A stretch of DNA of 64,000 nt, taken from assembly GCA_964393615.1 (NCBI GenBank), contig CAYMUR010000001.1, forward strand, positions 94,742-158,741. The letters are read 5' to 3'. The notes below the pieces were generated by a model. It was not told the DNA's origin. It made no database searches and saw only the letters and a program-made list of their open reading frames with translations. The DNA comes from CAYMUR01 sp964393615 (GTDB lineage: Bacteria > Planctomycetota > Planctomycetia > Pirellulales > Pirellulaceae). The position numbers and the translations under genes are program-made. Shown piece after piece: positions 25,593 through 35,726 of the stretch (position 1 is the first letter of the stretch; each line of letters opens with the position of its first letter).

Positions 25593-27449
25593 ATGTGTGG
25601 AATTGTTGGTTATGTTGGCTATCGGAACGCAACCGATTACATGTTGGCAGGCCTTCGCCGCCTGGAATACCGAGGTTATGACAGCGCTGGCATTGCCACA
25701 ATGAACCCTCAAGGCGACATCGCGATTACCCGCACGGTTGGGCGTATCGATGCATTAGCCGCCGAGATGACGCAACCGTTAGACGACAGCACGGGCATTG
25801 GACATACGCGCTGGGCCACGCATGGAACTCCCACGGAGCCCAATGCACACCCACACACCAGTGGAAATGGCAGTGTCACCATTGTCCATAATGGTGTGAT
25901 CGAAAATTATCAAGTGATCAAAAAACGTCTCGAGCAGCAAGGTTACGAATTTCAGTCCGCGACCGACAGTGAAGTCATTGCCCACCTGATCGCAAGTTGT
26001 ATGACAAAGCAAACAGCCAACAGCAGCAATGACCGCGAGCACTTGGAATCTGCTGTCAAATCGGCTATCAGTCAGCTCCAGGGAACGTATGGCCTGGTCG
26101 TTCTTTTTCGCGATCATCCGGACCTGATTCTGGCAGCCCGCTTGGGTAGTCCGTTAGTGATTGGCGTCGGCAAGGGGGAACATTTTGTTGCCAGCGATGC
26201 TTCTCCCTTGGCGGGATTCACAGATAAAATCGTCTATCTGGCCGACCACCAGGTTGCAACCATTACGGCAGACACACTGCAAGTAAGTCATCGTGACCAG
26301 GGACAAATCCAACACGACGTCCAAGTGATGCCAATTTCGGAAGTGGATGTTGCCTTGAACGATTATGCACACTACATGCTCAAGGAGATTTCAGAACAAC
26401 CGCAGTCCCTGCAAAATGCGATGAGGGGACGCCTGAATGATGACGACGCCTCTACGGTTTTTGGTGGATTAAATCTTTCGCCTCAGGAACTTTGCGGTGT
26501 CAATCGTATCTTACTGACAGCTTGTGGGACCAGCTACCACGCAGCGTTGGTAGGCGAATATCTCATCGAAGAATTTGCACGCATTCCGGTCGAGGTCGAA
26601 TATGCCAGTGAATTGAGATACCGTAACCCACCTATTAAGCCAGGAACGCTCGTCTTTTCAATCACACAGAGCGGGGAAACAGCAGACACGTTAGCAGCCC
26701 AGCGAGAAATGAAACGCAAAGGGCATCCCACATTGGCGATTTGTAATGTCGTGGGAAGTACCATCGCCCAGGAGGCCGACGGGGGTGTTTATTTGCATGC
26801 CGGACCCGAAGTCGGTGTCGCCTCGACCAAAGCCTATACTTCTCAGTGCGTCGTATTGGCAATGCTGGCCGTTCACTTTGGGCGATTGCGACATTTAAGC
26901 TATTCTCAAGGGCGAAATATCATCGAGCAGCTTCACGACTTGCCAAACAAGGTGGAAGCGGCACTGAATTGTAATGATGAGGTTCAACGAATTGCGGAAA
27001 AATATTCCGACTGTGCTAATTTTCTCTATCTCGGTCGTCAATACAATTTCCCAACCGCTCTCGAAGGAGCGTTGAAGCTCAAAGAAATCAGCTACATCCA
27101 CGCAGAAGGCTATCCAGCCGCCGAAATGAAGCACGGTCCGATTGCCTTGGTAGATAGTAATACCCCTAGTGTATTCCTCGTTCCACAAGGCTTCATTTAC
27201 GACAAGGTGATGTCTAATCTCGAAGAAATCAAGGCTCGTGGTGGTCCGGTGATCGCTGTGGTCGGTGAAGGAGATACGAGGGTACGAGAAATGGCTGACG
27301 ATGTCATCGAAGTGCCACACGTGGATGAAATCCTGCAGCCCGTCGTAAATGTCATTCCTCTCCAGCTACTGGCCTATCATATTGCGGTGCTGCGAGGTTG
27401 TGATGTCGACAAACCTAGAAATCTGGCTAAAAGTGTCACCGTGGAATAA
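25593..27449 (+). CDS. glmS: glutamine-fructose-6-phosphate aminotransferase (isomerizing)
   Basis: 618 residues; it makes glucosamine-6-phosphate from fructose-6-phosphate and glutamine, the entry to amino-sugar and lipid A synthesis. The nucleophile is Cys2 in MCGIVGYVG, exposed after Met removal. The glutaminase domain has LEYRGYDSAGIAT, HTRWATHG and HNGVIENY. Two SIS domains follow (ACGTSYHAALVGEY; SITQSGETADTLAA; EVGVASTKAYTSQ; YLGRQYNFPTALEGALKLKEISYIHAEGY). It ends KPRNLAKSVTVE, the conserved C-tail. The length is normal. It is divergent from kdsB. Confidence 0.97.
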   Translation: MCGIVGYVGYRNATDYMLAGLRRLEYRGYDSAGIATMNPQGDIAITRTVGRIDALAAEMTQPLDDSTGIGHTRWATHGTPTEPNAHPHTSGNGSVTIVHNGVIENYQVIKKRLEQQGYEFQSATDSEVIAHLIASCMTKQTANSSNDREHLESAVKSAISQLQGTYGLVVLFRDHPDLILAARLGSPLVIGVGKGEHFVASDASPLAGFTDKIVYLADHQVATITADTLQVSHRDQGQIQHDVQVMPISEVDVALNDYAHYMLKEISEQPQSLQNAMRGRLNDDDASTVFGGLNLSPQELCGVNRILLTACGTSYHAALVGEYLIEEFARIPVEVEYASELRYRNPPIKPGTLVFSITQSGETADTLAAQREMKRKGHPTLAICNVVGSTIAQEADGGVYLHAGPEVGVASTKAYTSQCVVLAMLAVHFGRLRHLSYSQGRNIIEQLHDLPNKVEAALNCNDEVQRIAEKYSDCANFLYLGRQYNFPTALEGALKLKEISYIHAEGYPAAEMKHGPIALVDSNTPSVFLVPQGFIYDKVMSNLEEIKARGGPVIAVVGEGDTRVREMADDVIEVPHVDEILQPVVNVIPLQLLAYHIAVLRGCDVDKPRNLAKSVTVE

Positions 27450-27463
27450 GATTTCCGGTGCTC

Positions 27464-27492
27464 TTGAACACCTCCCTGTCTGTGAATAAAAT
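27464..27492 (+). promoter_or_regulatory. sigma-70 promoter for the MoxR-Bat operon
   Basis: TTGAAC (27464-27469), a spacer of exactly 17 bases and TAAAAT (27487-27492), 48 bases upstream of the moxR ATG. Each box matches consensus at five of six bases. It probably drives the whole 11-kb cluster. Confidence 0.65.
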
Positions 27493-27539
27493 CTTATGCT
27501 GTGGGTTTTCACTGCAGCTTCATTTCACAGAAGGGGATC

Positions 27540-28517
27540 ATGAGTACTACCGAAATTGAAGAACAGATCGTTCGCCACTCCCAAATTTGTACCAATTTGA
27601 TCAACGAAGTTGGACATTTGCTGGTCGGCCAGGAATCCATGGTGTCACGTCTGCTGATCGGCTTGTTGACAGGCGGTCATGTACTGCTCGAAGGCGTACC
27701 TGGACTGGCTAAAACACTGGCGGTTCACAGCTTGGCACGGGCAATTGACACCGGTTTTTCCCGAATTCAATTCACACCCGACATGTTGCCCGCAGATGTC
27801 ATTGGCACCCAAATTTTCAATCCCAAGGAGGCTTCCTACCAAGTCAAAAAAGGGCCCATTTTTTCTAACATTATTCTAGCAGATGAGATCAACCGGGCTC
27901 CAGCGAAAGTGCAGGCTGCGTTGCTCGAAGCAATGCAAGAACGACAAGCAACGATCGGCGGAGAAACCTACCAACTGGAGGAACCTTTTCTCGTATTGGC
28001 CACCCAAAATCCTATCGAACAGGAAGGGACTTATCCGCTGCCCGAAGCCCAGGTCGACCGATTCATGCTCAAGGTCGTCGTCGACTACCCCACGCGCGAT
28101 GAGGAACTAAAAATCGTTGATCGGATAGGGGGTGGTAAAACACTGCCAGCCATTAATCCCATTACTTCGCCGAACGACATCCTGGCGGCGCGCGATGTTG
28201 TCAACAAGGTCTGGGCTGACGACAAAGTACGGGATTACATAGTCGACCTGGTTCGGGCGACCCGTGACTTCAAAATGGCAGGACTGGAAGGCATGATCGA
28301 ACTGGGCGCCAGCCCTCGCGCATCGATCTATCTCATGCAAGCTGCCCGTGCTCACGCTTTTTTACAAGGACGTGGCTATGTGACTCCGCATGATGTTAAA
28401 TCACTTGCACTGGATGTACTCCGACATCGTCTCGTTTTGACCTATGAAGCGGAAGCGGAGGGAAAAACAGCAGAAACGATCGTTCAGATTTTATTGGATA
28501 ACGTGCCTGTGCCGTAG
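27540..28517 (+). CDS. MoxR-family AAA+ ATPase
   Basis: A 325-residue MoxR-type chaperone ATPase that acts with VWA-domain proteins. The ATG at 27540 follows AAGGGG and is preferred over a more upstream start. Walker A is GVPGLAKT (residues 52-59), Walker B IILADEINRAP (from 111), sensor 1 VLATQNPIEQEGTYPLPEAQ, and the C-terminal lid carries GASPRASIYL. Length and order are normal. It is the first gene of a plus-strand run through 38.6 kb (DUF58, BatD-like, BatA, BatB-TPR, BatD, BatE). In other bacteria such clusters are linked to envelope stress or aerotolerance; its job here is inferred. Confidence 0.95.
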   Translation: MSTTEIEEQIVRHSQICTNLINEVGHLLVGQESMVSRLLIGLLTGGHVLLEGVPGLAKTLAVHSLARAIDTGFSRIQFTPDMLPADVIGTQIFNPKEASYQVKKGPIFSNIILADEINRAPAKVQAALLEAMQERQATIGGETYQLEEPFLVLATQNPIEQEGTYPLPEAQVDRFMLKVVVDYPTRDEELKIVDRIGGGKTLPAINPITSPNDILAARDVVNKVWADDKVRDYIVDLVRATRDFKMAGLEGMIELGASPRASIYLMQAARAHAFLQGRGYVTPHDVKSLALDVLRHRLVLTYEAEAEGKTAETIVQILLDNVPVP

Positions 28518-28597
28518 AAGTGACTTCCTGTCTATTCCACTCCCTGTGCCAAAAGCACCTGGGGTACGAACTTTTTTACTTGTCAATGGTCAGGCCG

Positions 28598-29572
28598 ATG
28601 TTAGCAGGCGACATTATTCAACGCGTTCGCGAAATTCAAGTTCGTACCGGCCGTCAAGTGGCCGACGTTTTGGCAGGCCAATATGTTTCCGTATTCAAAG
28701 GGCACGGCGTCGAATTTGACGAAGTTCGACCGTATATTCCGGGCGACGATGTACGAACTATTGATTGGAATGTTACGGCACGCATGGGTGAACCGTTCGT
28801 CAAGCGATATGTCGAGGAACGCCAATTAACATTGATGCTCATGGCCGACATTTCCGCTTCTCAGGATTTCGGTTCCGCCAGTAGATCGAAACGCGAAGCA
28901 ACTGCGGAATTATGTGCCCTGTTAGCTTTTTCAGCAATCCAAAATGACGACAAAGTCGGTTTGACATTATTTCACGGTGGAATCCAACAATACATCCCGG
29001 CCCGAAAAGGCCAGAAACACGCGTTACGCGTCGTTCGTGAAGTACTCGCTCATGGAACCGGACAAACCCCCGAAGAACAAACCCGAAATCTCCAACGCCA
29101 TCGGCGTTGGAGATGGCTACCGTTCGGTCGACGACGCACTTGGTGGCGCACCGGTCGACAAGCAACAAATGTTGCTGGCGCGATGGAGTTTTTAATGTCC
29201 GTGACTTCGCGAAAAACGGTCTGCTTTGTAGTCAGCGATTTCTTGGATGACAATTTCTTACCGGCCATCCGCAGCGCCAACCGCAAGCATGACGTCATTG
29301 CAGTGATGATCACTGACCCTCGTGAATTTGAAATGCCGGGAGTCGGCTTAATCGCCCTGCGTGATCCGGAAACTGGACGGAACGCCCATTACAATACAAA
29401 TTCATCGGCATTTCGGGAGCAGTATCGCCAACTGGCAAACCAGCGTCTGGAGAAATTGACGCATGCTTTACGAGGTTCGGACATTGACCTCATTCAAATT
29501 GACGCTTCTGGTTCGGTCATAGAACCGCTCATTCATTTCTTTCGTATGAGAGAAAGGAGGATGAGACGTTGA
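28598..29572 (+). CDS. DUF58 protein with Arg/Trp-rich insert
   Basis: About 324 residues from ATG 28598 (28586 is also possible). The DUF58 core VFKGHGVEFDEVRPYIPGDD and TIDWNVTARMGEPFVK is intact, followed by a degenerate VWA-like part (LMADISASQDFGS). DUF58 proteins pair with MoxR ATPases. Between REVLAHGTG and ATNVAGAMEFL, where family members have a short loop, there is a ~37-residue insert (about 152-188) very rich in Arg and Trp. Its DNA contains a perfect hairpin (29088-29114). The stop overlaps the TTG start of the next gene. Confidence 0.88.
   Translation: MLAGDIIQRVREIQVRTGRQVADVLAGQYVSVFKGHGVEFDEVRPYIPGDDVRTIDWNVTARMGEPFVKRYVEERQLTLMLMADISASQDFGSASRSKREATAELCALLAFSAIQNDDKVGLTLFHGGIQQYIPARKGQKHALRVVREVLAHGTGQTPEEQTRNLQRHRRWRWLPFGRRRTWWRTGRQATNVAGAMEFLMSVTSRKTVCFVVSDFLDDNFLPAIRSANRKHDVIAVMITDPREFEMPGVGLIALRDPETGRNAHYNTNSSAFREQYRQLANQRLEKLTHALRGSDIDLIQIDASGSVIEPLIHFFRMRERRMRR
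29088..29114 (+). other. perfect 12-bp hairpin inside the DUF58 gene
   Basis: CTCCAACGCC (29090-29099), loop ATC, GGCGTTGGAG (29103-29112), with A-T pairs extending both ends to a 12-bp stem. It falls in the insert-coding region and has no T-run. Confidence 0.75.
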
Positions 29573-30624
29573 AGTGTAACCGCTTTTTGCCAATGAAACA
29601 TCCGCGGCAAACATGGGTAGCCTTTTGGTACACACTCTCCGTTGCCACTGCAGCTATGTTACCCGAACAAGCAGTCGCAACCTCCGCCGAACATATTTCG
29701 GAACTTGGCCCCGTTGTCGCCACGGTAAGTGTAGAGCCTTTGGAATCACTCGTTGGGGACCCGGTTACCCTGACATTGACAGTAACTGCTGAAAAAGACA
29801 TCGACCTATGGATGCCCGAATTTGGCGAAGCACTCGACCGTTTTTCGATTCTTGACTTTGTGCCTCGGCAGTCGGTAGACGATCAAGGCCGTATCGTACA
29901 GACACAAATTTATAGGTTGCAGACACCCTCTTCGGGTATCCAAGCCATTCCACCACTGCTGATTGAATTTGTAGACCAGCGGCCAGGACAAGCGGCAACA
30001 CCTCCCGACCAGGATGCCTACGAATTGCTCACGGAACGTGTCGAGTTTCATGTCATCTCTGTCCTACCCGATGGTGCCACTGCAGACCTTCACCCCCCAC
30101 TGGGAGAGCTGCCGTTACAGGACTCTACCCAAGGCCGACTGTCGACGGGCACCATCACTGGATTGGTGGTTGGCGTCGTATGTATTGGAAGTGCTTTCTG
30201 TTTTTACGCATGGTTGGCGATGCGCCGTCGTACCCGTCGACAAACAGCGTATGAAATTGCCAGCCGCAAATTAAAACGATTGCTGGAGACGGTAAATCCA
30301 ATGGGAATTAACACCGATAAATTTTTTGTTGAATTGTCAGGTATAGTGAGACGCTACTTAGAAGACCGTTTTGAATTACGGGCACCGGAGCTGACCACCG
30401 AAGAGTTTCTCGCCGCAGTAAGTGACTCACCTGACTTGAGCTTGGCGCACCAGCGTCTACTCCGTGAATTTCTTCGCCAGGCCGACCTCGTCAAATTCGC
30501 AGGAGTGCTGCCAAACGAACAAGACATTCAACAAGCAATCGACCGAGCCAGACAATTCCTTGACGAAACCCAAGAGAATGCACCCTACGTAACCGTTGCC
30601 ACTGACCAGAAACAAGTTGCCTGA
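29569..30624 (+). CDS. membrane-anchored BatD-like/DUF4381-type protein
   Basis: 351 residues. The start is taken as TTG 29569 because AAAGGAGG lies exactly eight bases upstream, inside the end of the DUF58 gene, and the TTG overlaps that gene's stop; an ATG at 29593 is less well placed. It has a hydrophobic signal-like segment (WVAFWYTLSVATAAML), then a beta-sandwich periplasmic part (VVATVSVEPLESLVGDPVTLTLTVT) as in BatD N-terminal domains. One membrane helix follows near residues 195-216 (TGTITGLVVGVVCIGSAFCFYAWLA). The cytoplasmic helical tail has FFVELSGIVRRYLEDRFELRAPELTTEEFL, a signature of the DUF4381-like component of MoxR-Bat operons. Confidence 0.85.
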   Translation: MKCNRFLPMKHPRQTWVAFWYTLSVATAAMLPEQAVATSAEHISELGPVVATVSVEPLESLVGDPVTLTLTVTAEKDIDLWMPEFGEALDRFSILDFVPRQSVDDQGRIVQTQIYRLQTPSSGIQAIPPLLIEFVDQRPGQAATPPDQDAYELLTERVEFHVISVLPDGATADLHPPLGELPLQDSTQGRLSTGTITGLVVGVVCIGSAFCFYAWLAMRRRTRRQTAYEIASRKLKRLLETVNPMGINTDKFFVELSGIVRRYLEDRFELRAPELTTEEFLAAVSDSPDLSLAHQRLLREFLRQADLVKFAGVLPNEQDIQQAIDRARQFLDETQENAPYVTVATDQKQVA

Positions 30625-30734
30625 TTTGCAACTCTTGTGGACGTCAATCCATTTGTAAATTCCCGACAATTTCGGATTTGCATTTCAAATCCGATGCTTT
30701 CATCACAATACTATTTATCTTATTTTCCAACACT

Positions 30735-31757
30735 ATGCACTGGGAATTTCGAGATCCCTGGTTTTTGCTCACTGTTCTGTTGGGACCTCTTGCCTATGTA
30801 TTGGCCAGACGGGTTAGCTCATGCATACAGTTTTCATCGCTGGCGATAGCCGACCAAGCCCCGCGGTCATGGCGTGCCAGGCTGATCTTTTTACCACCTC
30901 TCATGTATGCCTCTGCAGTCGTCATGCTCGCCATTGCGCTCGCCGGACCACGTACACCGGATGAGCAAACCAAAGTTTATCGTGAAGGCATCATGATTAT
31001 GATGGCCGTCGACCGTTCTGGCTCCATGGAGGCCCGAGATTTAGTAAAAAATGATATGACGGTGAATCGCCTGGAAGTCGTCAAGGAGGTGTTTGAACAT
31101 TTTGTCTTGGGGGATGGAGCCTCAGGAAACGGTCGTCCCGATGACATGGTCGGCTTGGTCTCGTTTGCTGCCTATGCTGACAGCCTCTGCCCGTTGACAC
31201 TTGACCACGGTAACCTTGTTTCGATGTGTCAGGAAATCGAAATCGCAGCCACCCGCGAAGAAGATGGAACTGCAATCGGTGATGGACTGGCACTAGCCGT
31301 CGAGCGTCTACGACGGCGCCCAGGTGAATCAAAAATTGCCATTCTACTGACGGATGGGGTCAACAATGCCGGCCAGATTCAGCCCTTACAGGCTGCCCAA
31401 TTGGCTGCCGAACACAACATTCGCGTCTATTGTGTCGGAACAGGAACGAACGGCACAGCACCTTTTCCTGGTCGCGACTTATTGGGACGCACTGTCATGC
31501 AACCAATTCGCGTCGAAATCGACGAAGAGACCCTGCGAGAAATTGCTGAAAAAACAGGTGGCAAGTATTTTCGCGCCACCGACAAAAACACACTGGCACA
31601 AATTTATGCAGAAATCGACCAGATTGAACGGACACAGATTGTTGATGTACGCTTTTTGAATTATACCGAACATTATGCTGCTTTTGTCGCCACTGCTCTT
31701 AGTCTCGTGGCAATGGCAGCCATCACCAACCGGTCATTTTTGAGACAATTACCATAA
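30735..31757 (+). CDS. batA: BatA: VWA-domain membrane protein
   Basis: 340 residues. The frame is open upstream, but MHWEFRDPWFLL is the standard BatA opening, so the ATG at 30735 is used although no Shine-Dalgarno is clear. Topology: an N-terminal membrane segment (~9-26), a second (~57-70), a periplasmic VWA domain with the MIDAS DRSGS (93-97) plus the Thr loop EEDGTAIGDGL, and a C-terminal membrane helix (FVATALSLVAMAAI). ILLTDGVNNAG is also typical. It is the partner of BatB in the same operon. Confidence 0.9.
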   Translation: MHWEFRDPWFLLTVLLGPLAYVLARRVSSCIQFSSLAIADQAPRSWRARLIFLPPLMYASAVVMLAIALAGPRTPDEQTKVYREGIMIMMAVDRSGSMEARDLVKNDMTVNRLEVVKEVFEHFVLGDGASGNGRPDDMVGLVSFAAYADSLCPLTLDHGNLVSMCQEIEIAATREEDGTAIGDGLALAVERLRRRPGESKIAILLTDGVNNAGQIQPLQAAQLAAEHNIRVYCVGTGTNGTAPFPGRDLLGRTVMQPIRVEIDEETLREIAEKTGGKYFRATDKNTLAQIYAEIDQIERTQIVDVRFLNYTEHYAAFVATALSLVAMAAITNRSFLRQLP

Positions 31758-31813
31758 CCGGAGAGTGGCCCAAAAACCAAACACGCCATTTCTCAGTCCT
31801 ACCCTGAACGACA

Positions 31814-34800
31814 ATGTCCAATTTTCAATTTGCCAATCCGAGCTGTGGCCAGTTGATCTGGCTGGTACTCATCCTGGTCACTCTGCTTTTGTGGCTTGAC
31901 CAACGTGGTACCCTGGCGTTGAACCATTTTCTGTCCGTGACAATGCAAGGTCGCTTAGCATTCCGCAACACTCGCAGGCATCGCTGGACCACTATTTTTT
32001 GCTTGGGACTGTCGGCGGTTTGTCTTGTCATTGCCATGATGAGACCACAATGGGGATTGACTTTTCACCGTACGCCCAGGGTCGGCACACAAATCATGGT
32101 TTGCCTCGACGTCAGCCGCTCAATGCTTGCCGAGGACACGGCACCTAATCGGCTCCAAAGAGCCAAGGCCGAAATCTTGGACATGCTGACCTTTCTTGAA
32201 GGAGATCAGGTCGGTTTGATTGCATTTGCAGGAAAAGCCAGTGTTCTGTGTCCCTTGACTCCTGATTTTGGATTCTTTCGCTTGATACTCGATGACGCAG
32301 GCCCACACAGCGTCGGTCTCGGTGGAACTGTTTTGGCAGCGCCGTTGCGTAAAGCTTTGGACGGTTTTCGCGGTGCTAATGAAGCGTCACGTGTCATTAT
32401 GTTAATTACTGACGGAGAAGACCATGCTCAACATGCGGAGGACATGAAACAAGTTGCACAATTAGCGTTGGAACAAGGTGTCCAAGTCATCGCAATCGGA
32501 TTCGGAAACGAACAGGGAAGCAAGATTCAGTTTACCGATCCAACAACAGGTGGACGGGCAACGCTGCGTGACAACGATGACAATGAAGTCATTACCCGAC
32601 TCGACGGTGAAACGTTACGAGAATTGGCCCTCTCCACCGAAGGCGTCTACATACCTGCCGGCACGGGCCTACTTGATCTGCAATCGATTTATGACACGCA
32701 CATTGCCTCTCTGGTACGAGGCACACTCGATGACCACGGCCGTGCAGTTCGCCGTGACGTTTTTCAATGGGCCATTCTGATTGGCTTGTTCCTATTATTG
32801 TTAAGTATCGCACTGGCTCACGCACCAGTCACCTCGGTACCTTTCAGTTCCTCTCTACGAGTCAGTGTGGTAGTAATCGCACTGGGGATTTCAAGCATCA
32901 GTGGATTGACTATGGCAACGGCTGCGGCAGCGAACGAGCCGACCGGGGATCCGACCAGCGGACCCGTTGACGAAGAAACATTGTCACAAAATACACCGGA
33001 AGCAACGCCAACGGACCCAGATGATTTACAAATCCCGGAACATCCCCGCCAAGCGTACAACGATGCGCTAGCACGACTCGACCATGACCAAACTGCCGCA
33101 AATCAATTATTGACGGCTGCACGACTCCAGGCGGGTGGAGATGGTGAAGTTCGCTATCGTGCCACCTACAACTTGGGTTGGTCTGAAATCCATTGTGCTG
33201 ATCGCTTTTTGGCCGACAAACCACAAGAATCTCTACAACACCTGCACACCGCTGCCGATTGGTTTCGCGAAGCGATTCGGTTAAGACCGAAAAGTGATGT
33301 TGCACGCCATAATCTGGAAATCGTACTACGGCGGGCATTACAATTGGCAGACTCACTCAAACAACAGGAAACCGCTGACATTTCCCAACGTCTGGATGAA
33401 CTTATCCAGGCTCAACGTGAACTACTGGATGCGATGCGGACACTGGTCGAAACAACCTCTGCCAAAACAAATCCTCACATTGTCGAAACCATGAAGTCAG
33501 AATTTCGCAGACTGGCTATCCAGCAACGTCAAATTCTTTCCGACAGTGAAGCGATTGCTGATCAATCACACACTGAGCGAAATGCGATCATGTCAAAAAA
33601 AGATGACGAACGGTCGGACGAAGAAAGAGTACGTGCCGTACAACTCGAGAGCTTGCAGCACCATTTCTTTCAGGCAGTCCAGCGGATGGGACAGACGCGT
33701 AGCCAACTGCGAAGAAAACAAAGCCTGCGCGCCTATCGACGGGCAACCGGGGCCTTATCTGGATTAAAACAGGCCCGAGATCAATTGCGTGACCCCGTAG
33801 AACGGCTATCCACGATCATCACCGATGCGGATCGGTTGACTCGGCAAACAAAAAATTATGGCATACAACAGCAAGGGCATATTGGTCCTCATAATAATAA
33901 GCCGTTCCCTGTCTGGCTTGACCAAGAGTATCTGGAACAGGAGCAAACATCAACCAGCGAGCGCACCAAGGAACTGGACACGCTCTGGAATTCGATTCTG
34001 GCCCAAAGTCCAGCGCCCACACAGGGACCAGCTATACCCGGTACACCCGACGAACCTTCGACTCCACCCGAGGCACAACAACTATTCAAACAGCTTCAAT
34101 CAGCAAAACCTCAGGTCAGTCAGGCAGTAGATCAGTTCCAGCAGGCTGGTGACGCTTTAAAGAATGACCAGGCATTAGAAGCCTTCGAACATCAAGTCAA
34201 AGCATTAGCTTCCCTGATCAATGCACGAGAGTTATTCTTAGATCTGAAACAGCTGATCGAACTGGCATATACCGACGAACGCCGTATCCAGGCTATCCTC
34301 GTCCCCAGCGACAAAACAGATGCCCCCGACTTACAAACATTACGAGAGCTGTTCCCAATGACCACCGAATTTCAAAATAAAAATTTAGATCGAGGTGAAA
34401 GGATCGGTCAACTGATTCGAGATGCCATCAACACTTTACCAAACATTCAAGGACCAGCGACGGCGCAACAAGCGGAACAACAAAAAGCTGAAGAAGCATC
34501 CCGACAGCAACTGCAAACAGCCCAAATCCTACTGGAACAGGCGTTAACAAACATGCAGCATGTGACTGATTTACTTGGCAATGCTCCCCAAGATTTAAAC
34601 GGGGCTCCCCAAGATTTAAACGGGGCTCCCCAAGATTTAAACGGGGCTCCCCAAGATTNNNNNNNNNNNNNNNNNNNNNNNNNNNNNNNNNNNNNNNNNN
34701 NNNNNNNNNNNNNNNNNNNNNNNNNNNNNNNNNNNNNNNNNNNNNNNNNNNNNNNNNNTAAACGGGGCTCCCCAGGATTTAAAGGATTCAAACAGGGAAG

Positions 34801-35726
34801 GCTCTGACACAGAATCTGGGGATTCGAAGATTCTTACACCAACGGCAGAAGAATCAAAAACACTGATTCCATCACCTGAAACCACGCCGAACGAGTCTCC
34901 AGGCAATACAGATCCTGGAGAAGAGCCAACCGATGTCCCCGCTCTTACCGTGACCGTGCCCACCCCCGATGATGTAGCACAAACCAACAAGGAGCCCTCG
35001 GCGAAAGATCAATTCATCGAAAACCTGACGAGTAGTGTCAATGCGGCCGTTGCTGATCTCCAGGCCTTGCGTCGTTTGTTTTTTTCTATTATCCAGCACT
35101 TACGGGAAACTGCCGCTCGGCAGTCTGAATTGAATGATGCCACCGAAACAGCCAGAACTCCAACGGATAAACCTCTTGAGCAGCTTGTGGGACCGCTGAC
35201 AGAGCAGCAAACGGAATTGGCACAACTCGCAAAAGGAATCGCTGACGCGTTGCGGTCCCAATCCGAACAGGTGACGGATTCCGCTGGTGGACAGGCTACA
35301 AATCAGCCACCCGCACTGCAACAGGACACACATGCTGCCCCGGTTTCTCCACCATTCGGTCCAGCCAGTAAGTTGGTTGCCGAAGCAGCCGAAAACATGC
35401 AATCTGCCGTCACCAAAATGAGTGAAAAGCCAGCAGACCTAAGTTCCACTCGAAATAATCAGGATCAATCACTCGAAAAACTGGCCGCAGCAATCACATT
35501 ACTGGAACCTCCACAACAGAACGAACAACAACAGAACGAACAACAACAGAACGAACAACAACAGAACGAACAACAACAGGATCAACAAAACGGGGACCAA
35601 CAAGAACCACAGCAGATCGACCCAAGACGGTTACTCCAAGCTGTCCGTGATCGTGAAGCGCAGCGGCGCCGGGAAAAATCGAAACAAAACCAGGTCCGGC
35701 GTGGCCTGGTCGAAAAGGACTGGTAG
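31814..35726 (+). CDS. BatB-TPR fusion with giant coiled, repeat-rich C-terminus (interrupted by assembly gap)
   Basis: One gene read across a 100-N gap. The first part (31814-34658) starts like BatB: two membrane segments, VWA with MIDAS DVSRS (99-103), MLITDGEDHAQHA, then two more membrane segments (~317-375). TPR-like helices follow (~440-505, YNLGWSEIHC, HLHTAADWFREAIRLRPKS), as in BatC, and then ~400 residues of Gln/Glu-rich coiled coil. A 21-bp DNA repeat encoding GAPQDLN enters the gap. After it the same repeat continues in a different frame and the gene runs to 35726, ending in QQNEQ repeats and a basic tail. The frame difference means that the gap length is arbitrary. BatB and BatC are usually separate, so the fusion and its length (>1,300 residues) are odd. 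Confidence 0.82.
34580..34784. repeat. 21-bp tandem repeat with assembly gap
   Basis: Four near-exact 21-bp units before the gap (34580-34658, last one cut; the first begins AATG instead of GGGG) and one variant after it (34764-34784). Each unit is GGGGCTCCCCAAG plus GATTTAAAC overlapping by one G, and codes for Gly-Ala-Pro-Gln-Asp-Leu-Asn. AAC-GGGGCT-CCCC spans the unit junction. The true copy number is unknown. Confidence 0.9.
34659..34758. other. assembly gap (100 N)
   Basis: Exactly 100 N, a placeholder length. It breaks the frame of the BatB-TPR gene. Confidence 0.98.
35514..35573. repeat. tandem repeat, 4 x 15 bp, coding
   Basis: Four exact copies of CAACAGAACGAACAA, coding for Gln-Gln-Asn-Glu-Gln pentapeptides in the C-terminal part of the BatB-TPR fusion. 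The unit is a multiple of three. Confidence 0.93.

Noticed and set aside
31814..35726. Frameshift pseudogene in the Bat cluster
   Set aside because: The frame change coincides exactly with a 100-N placeholder inside a tandem repeat, so it reflects unknown gap length and not mutation.
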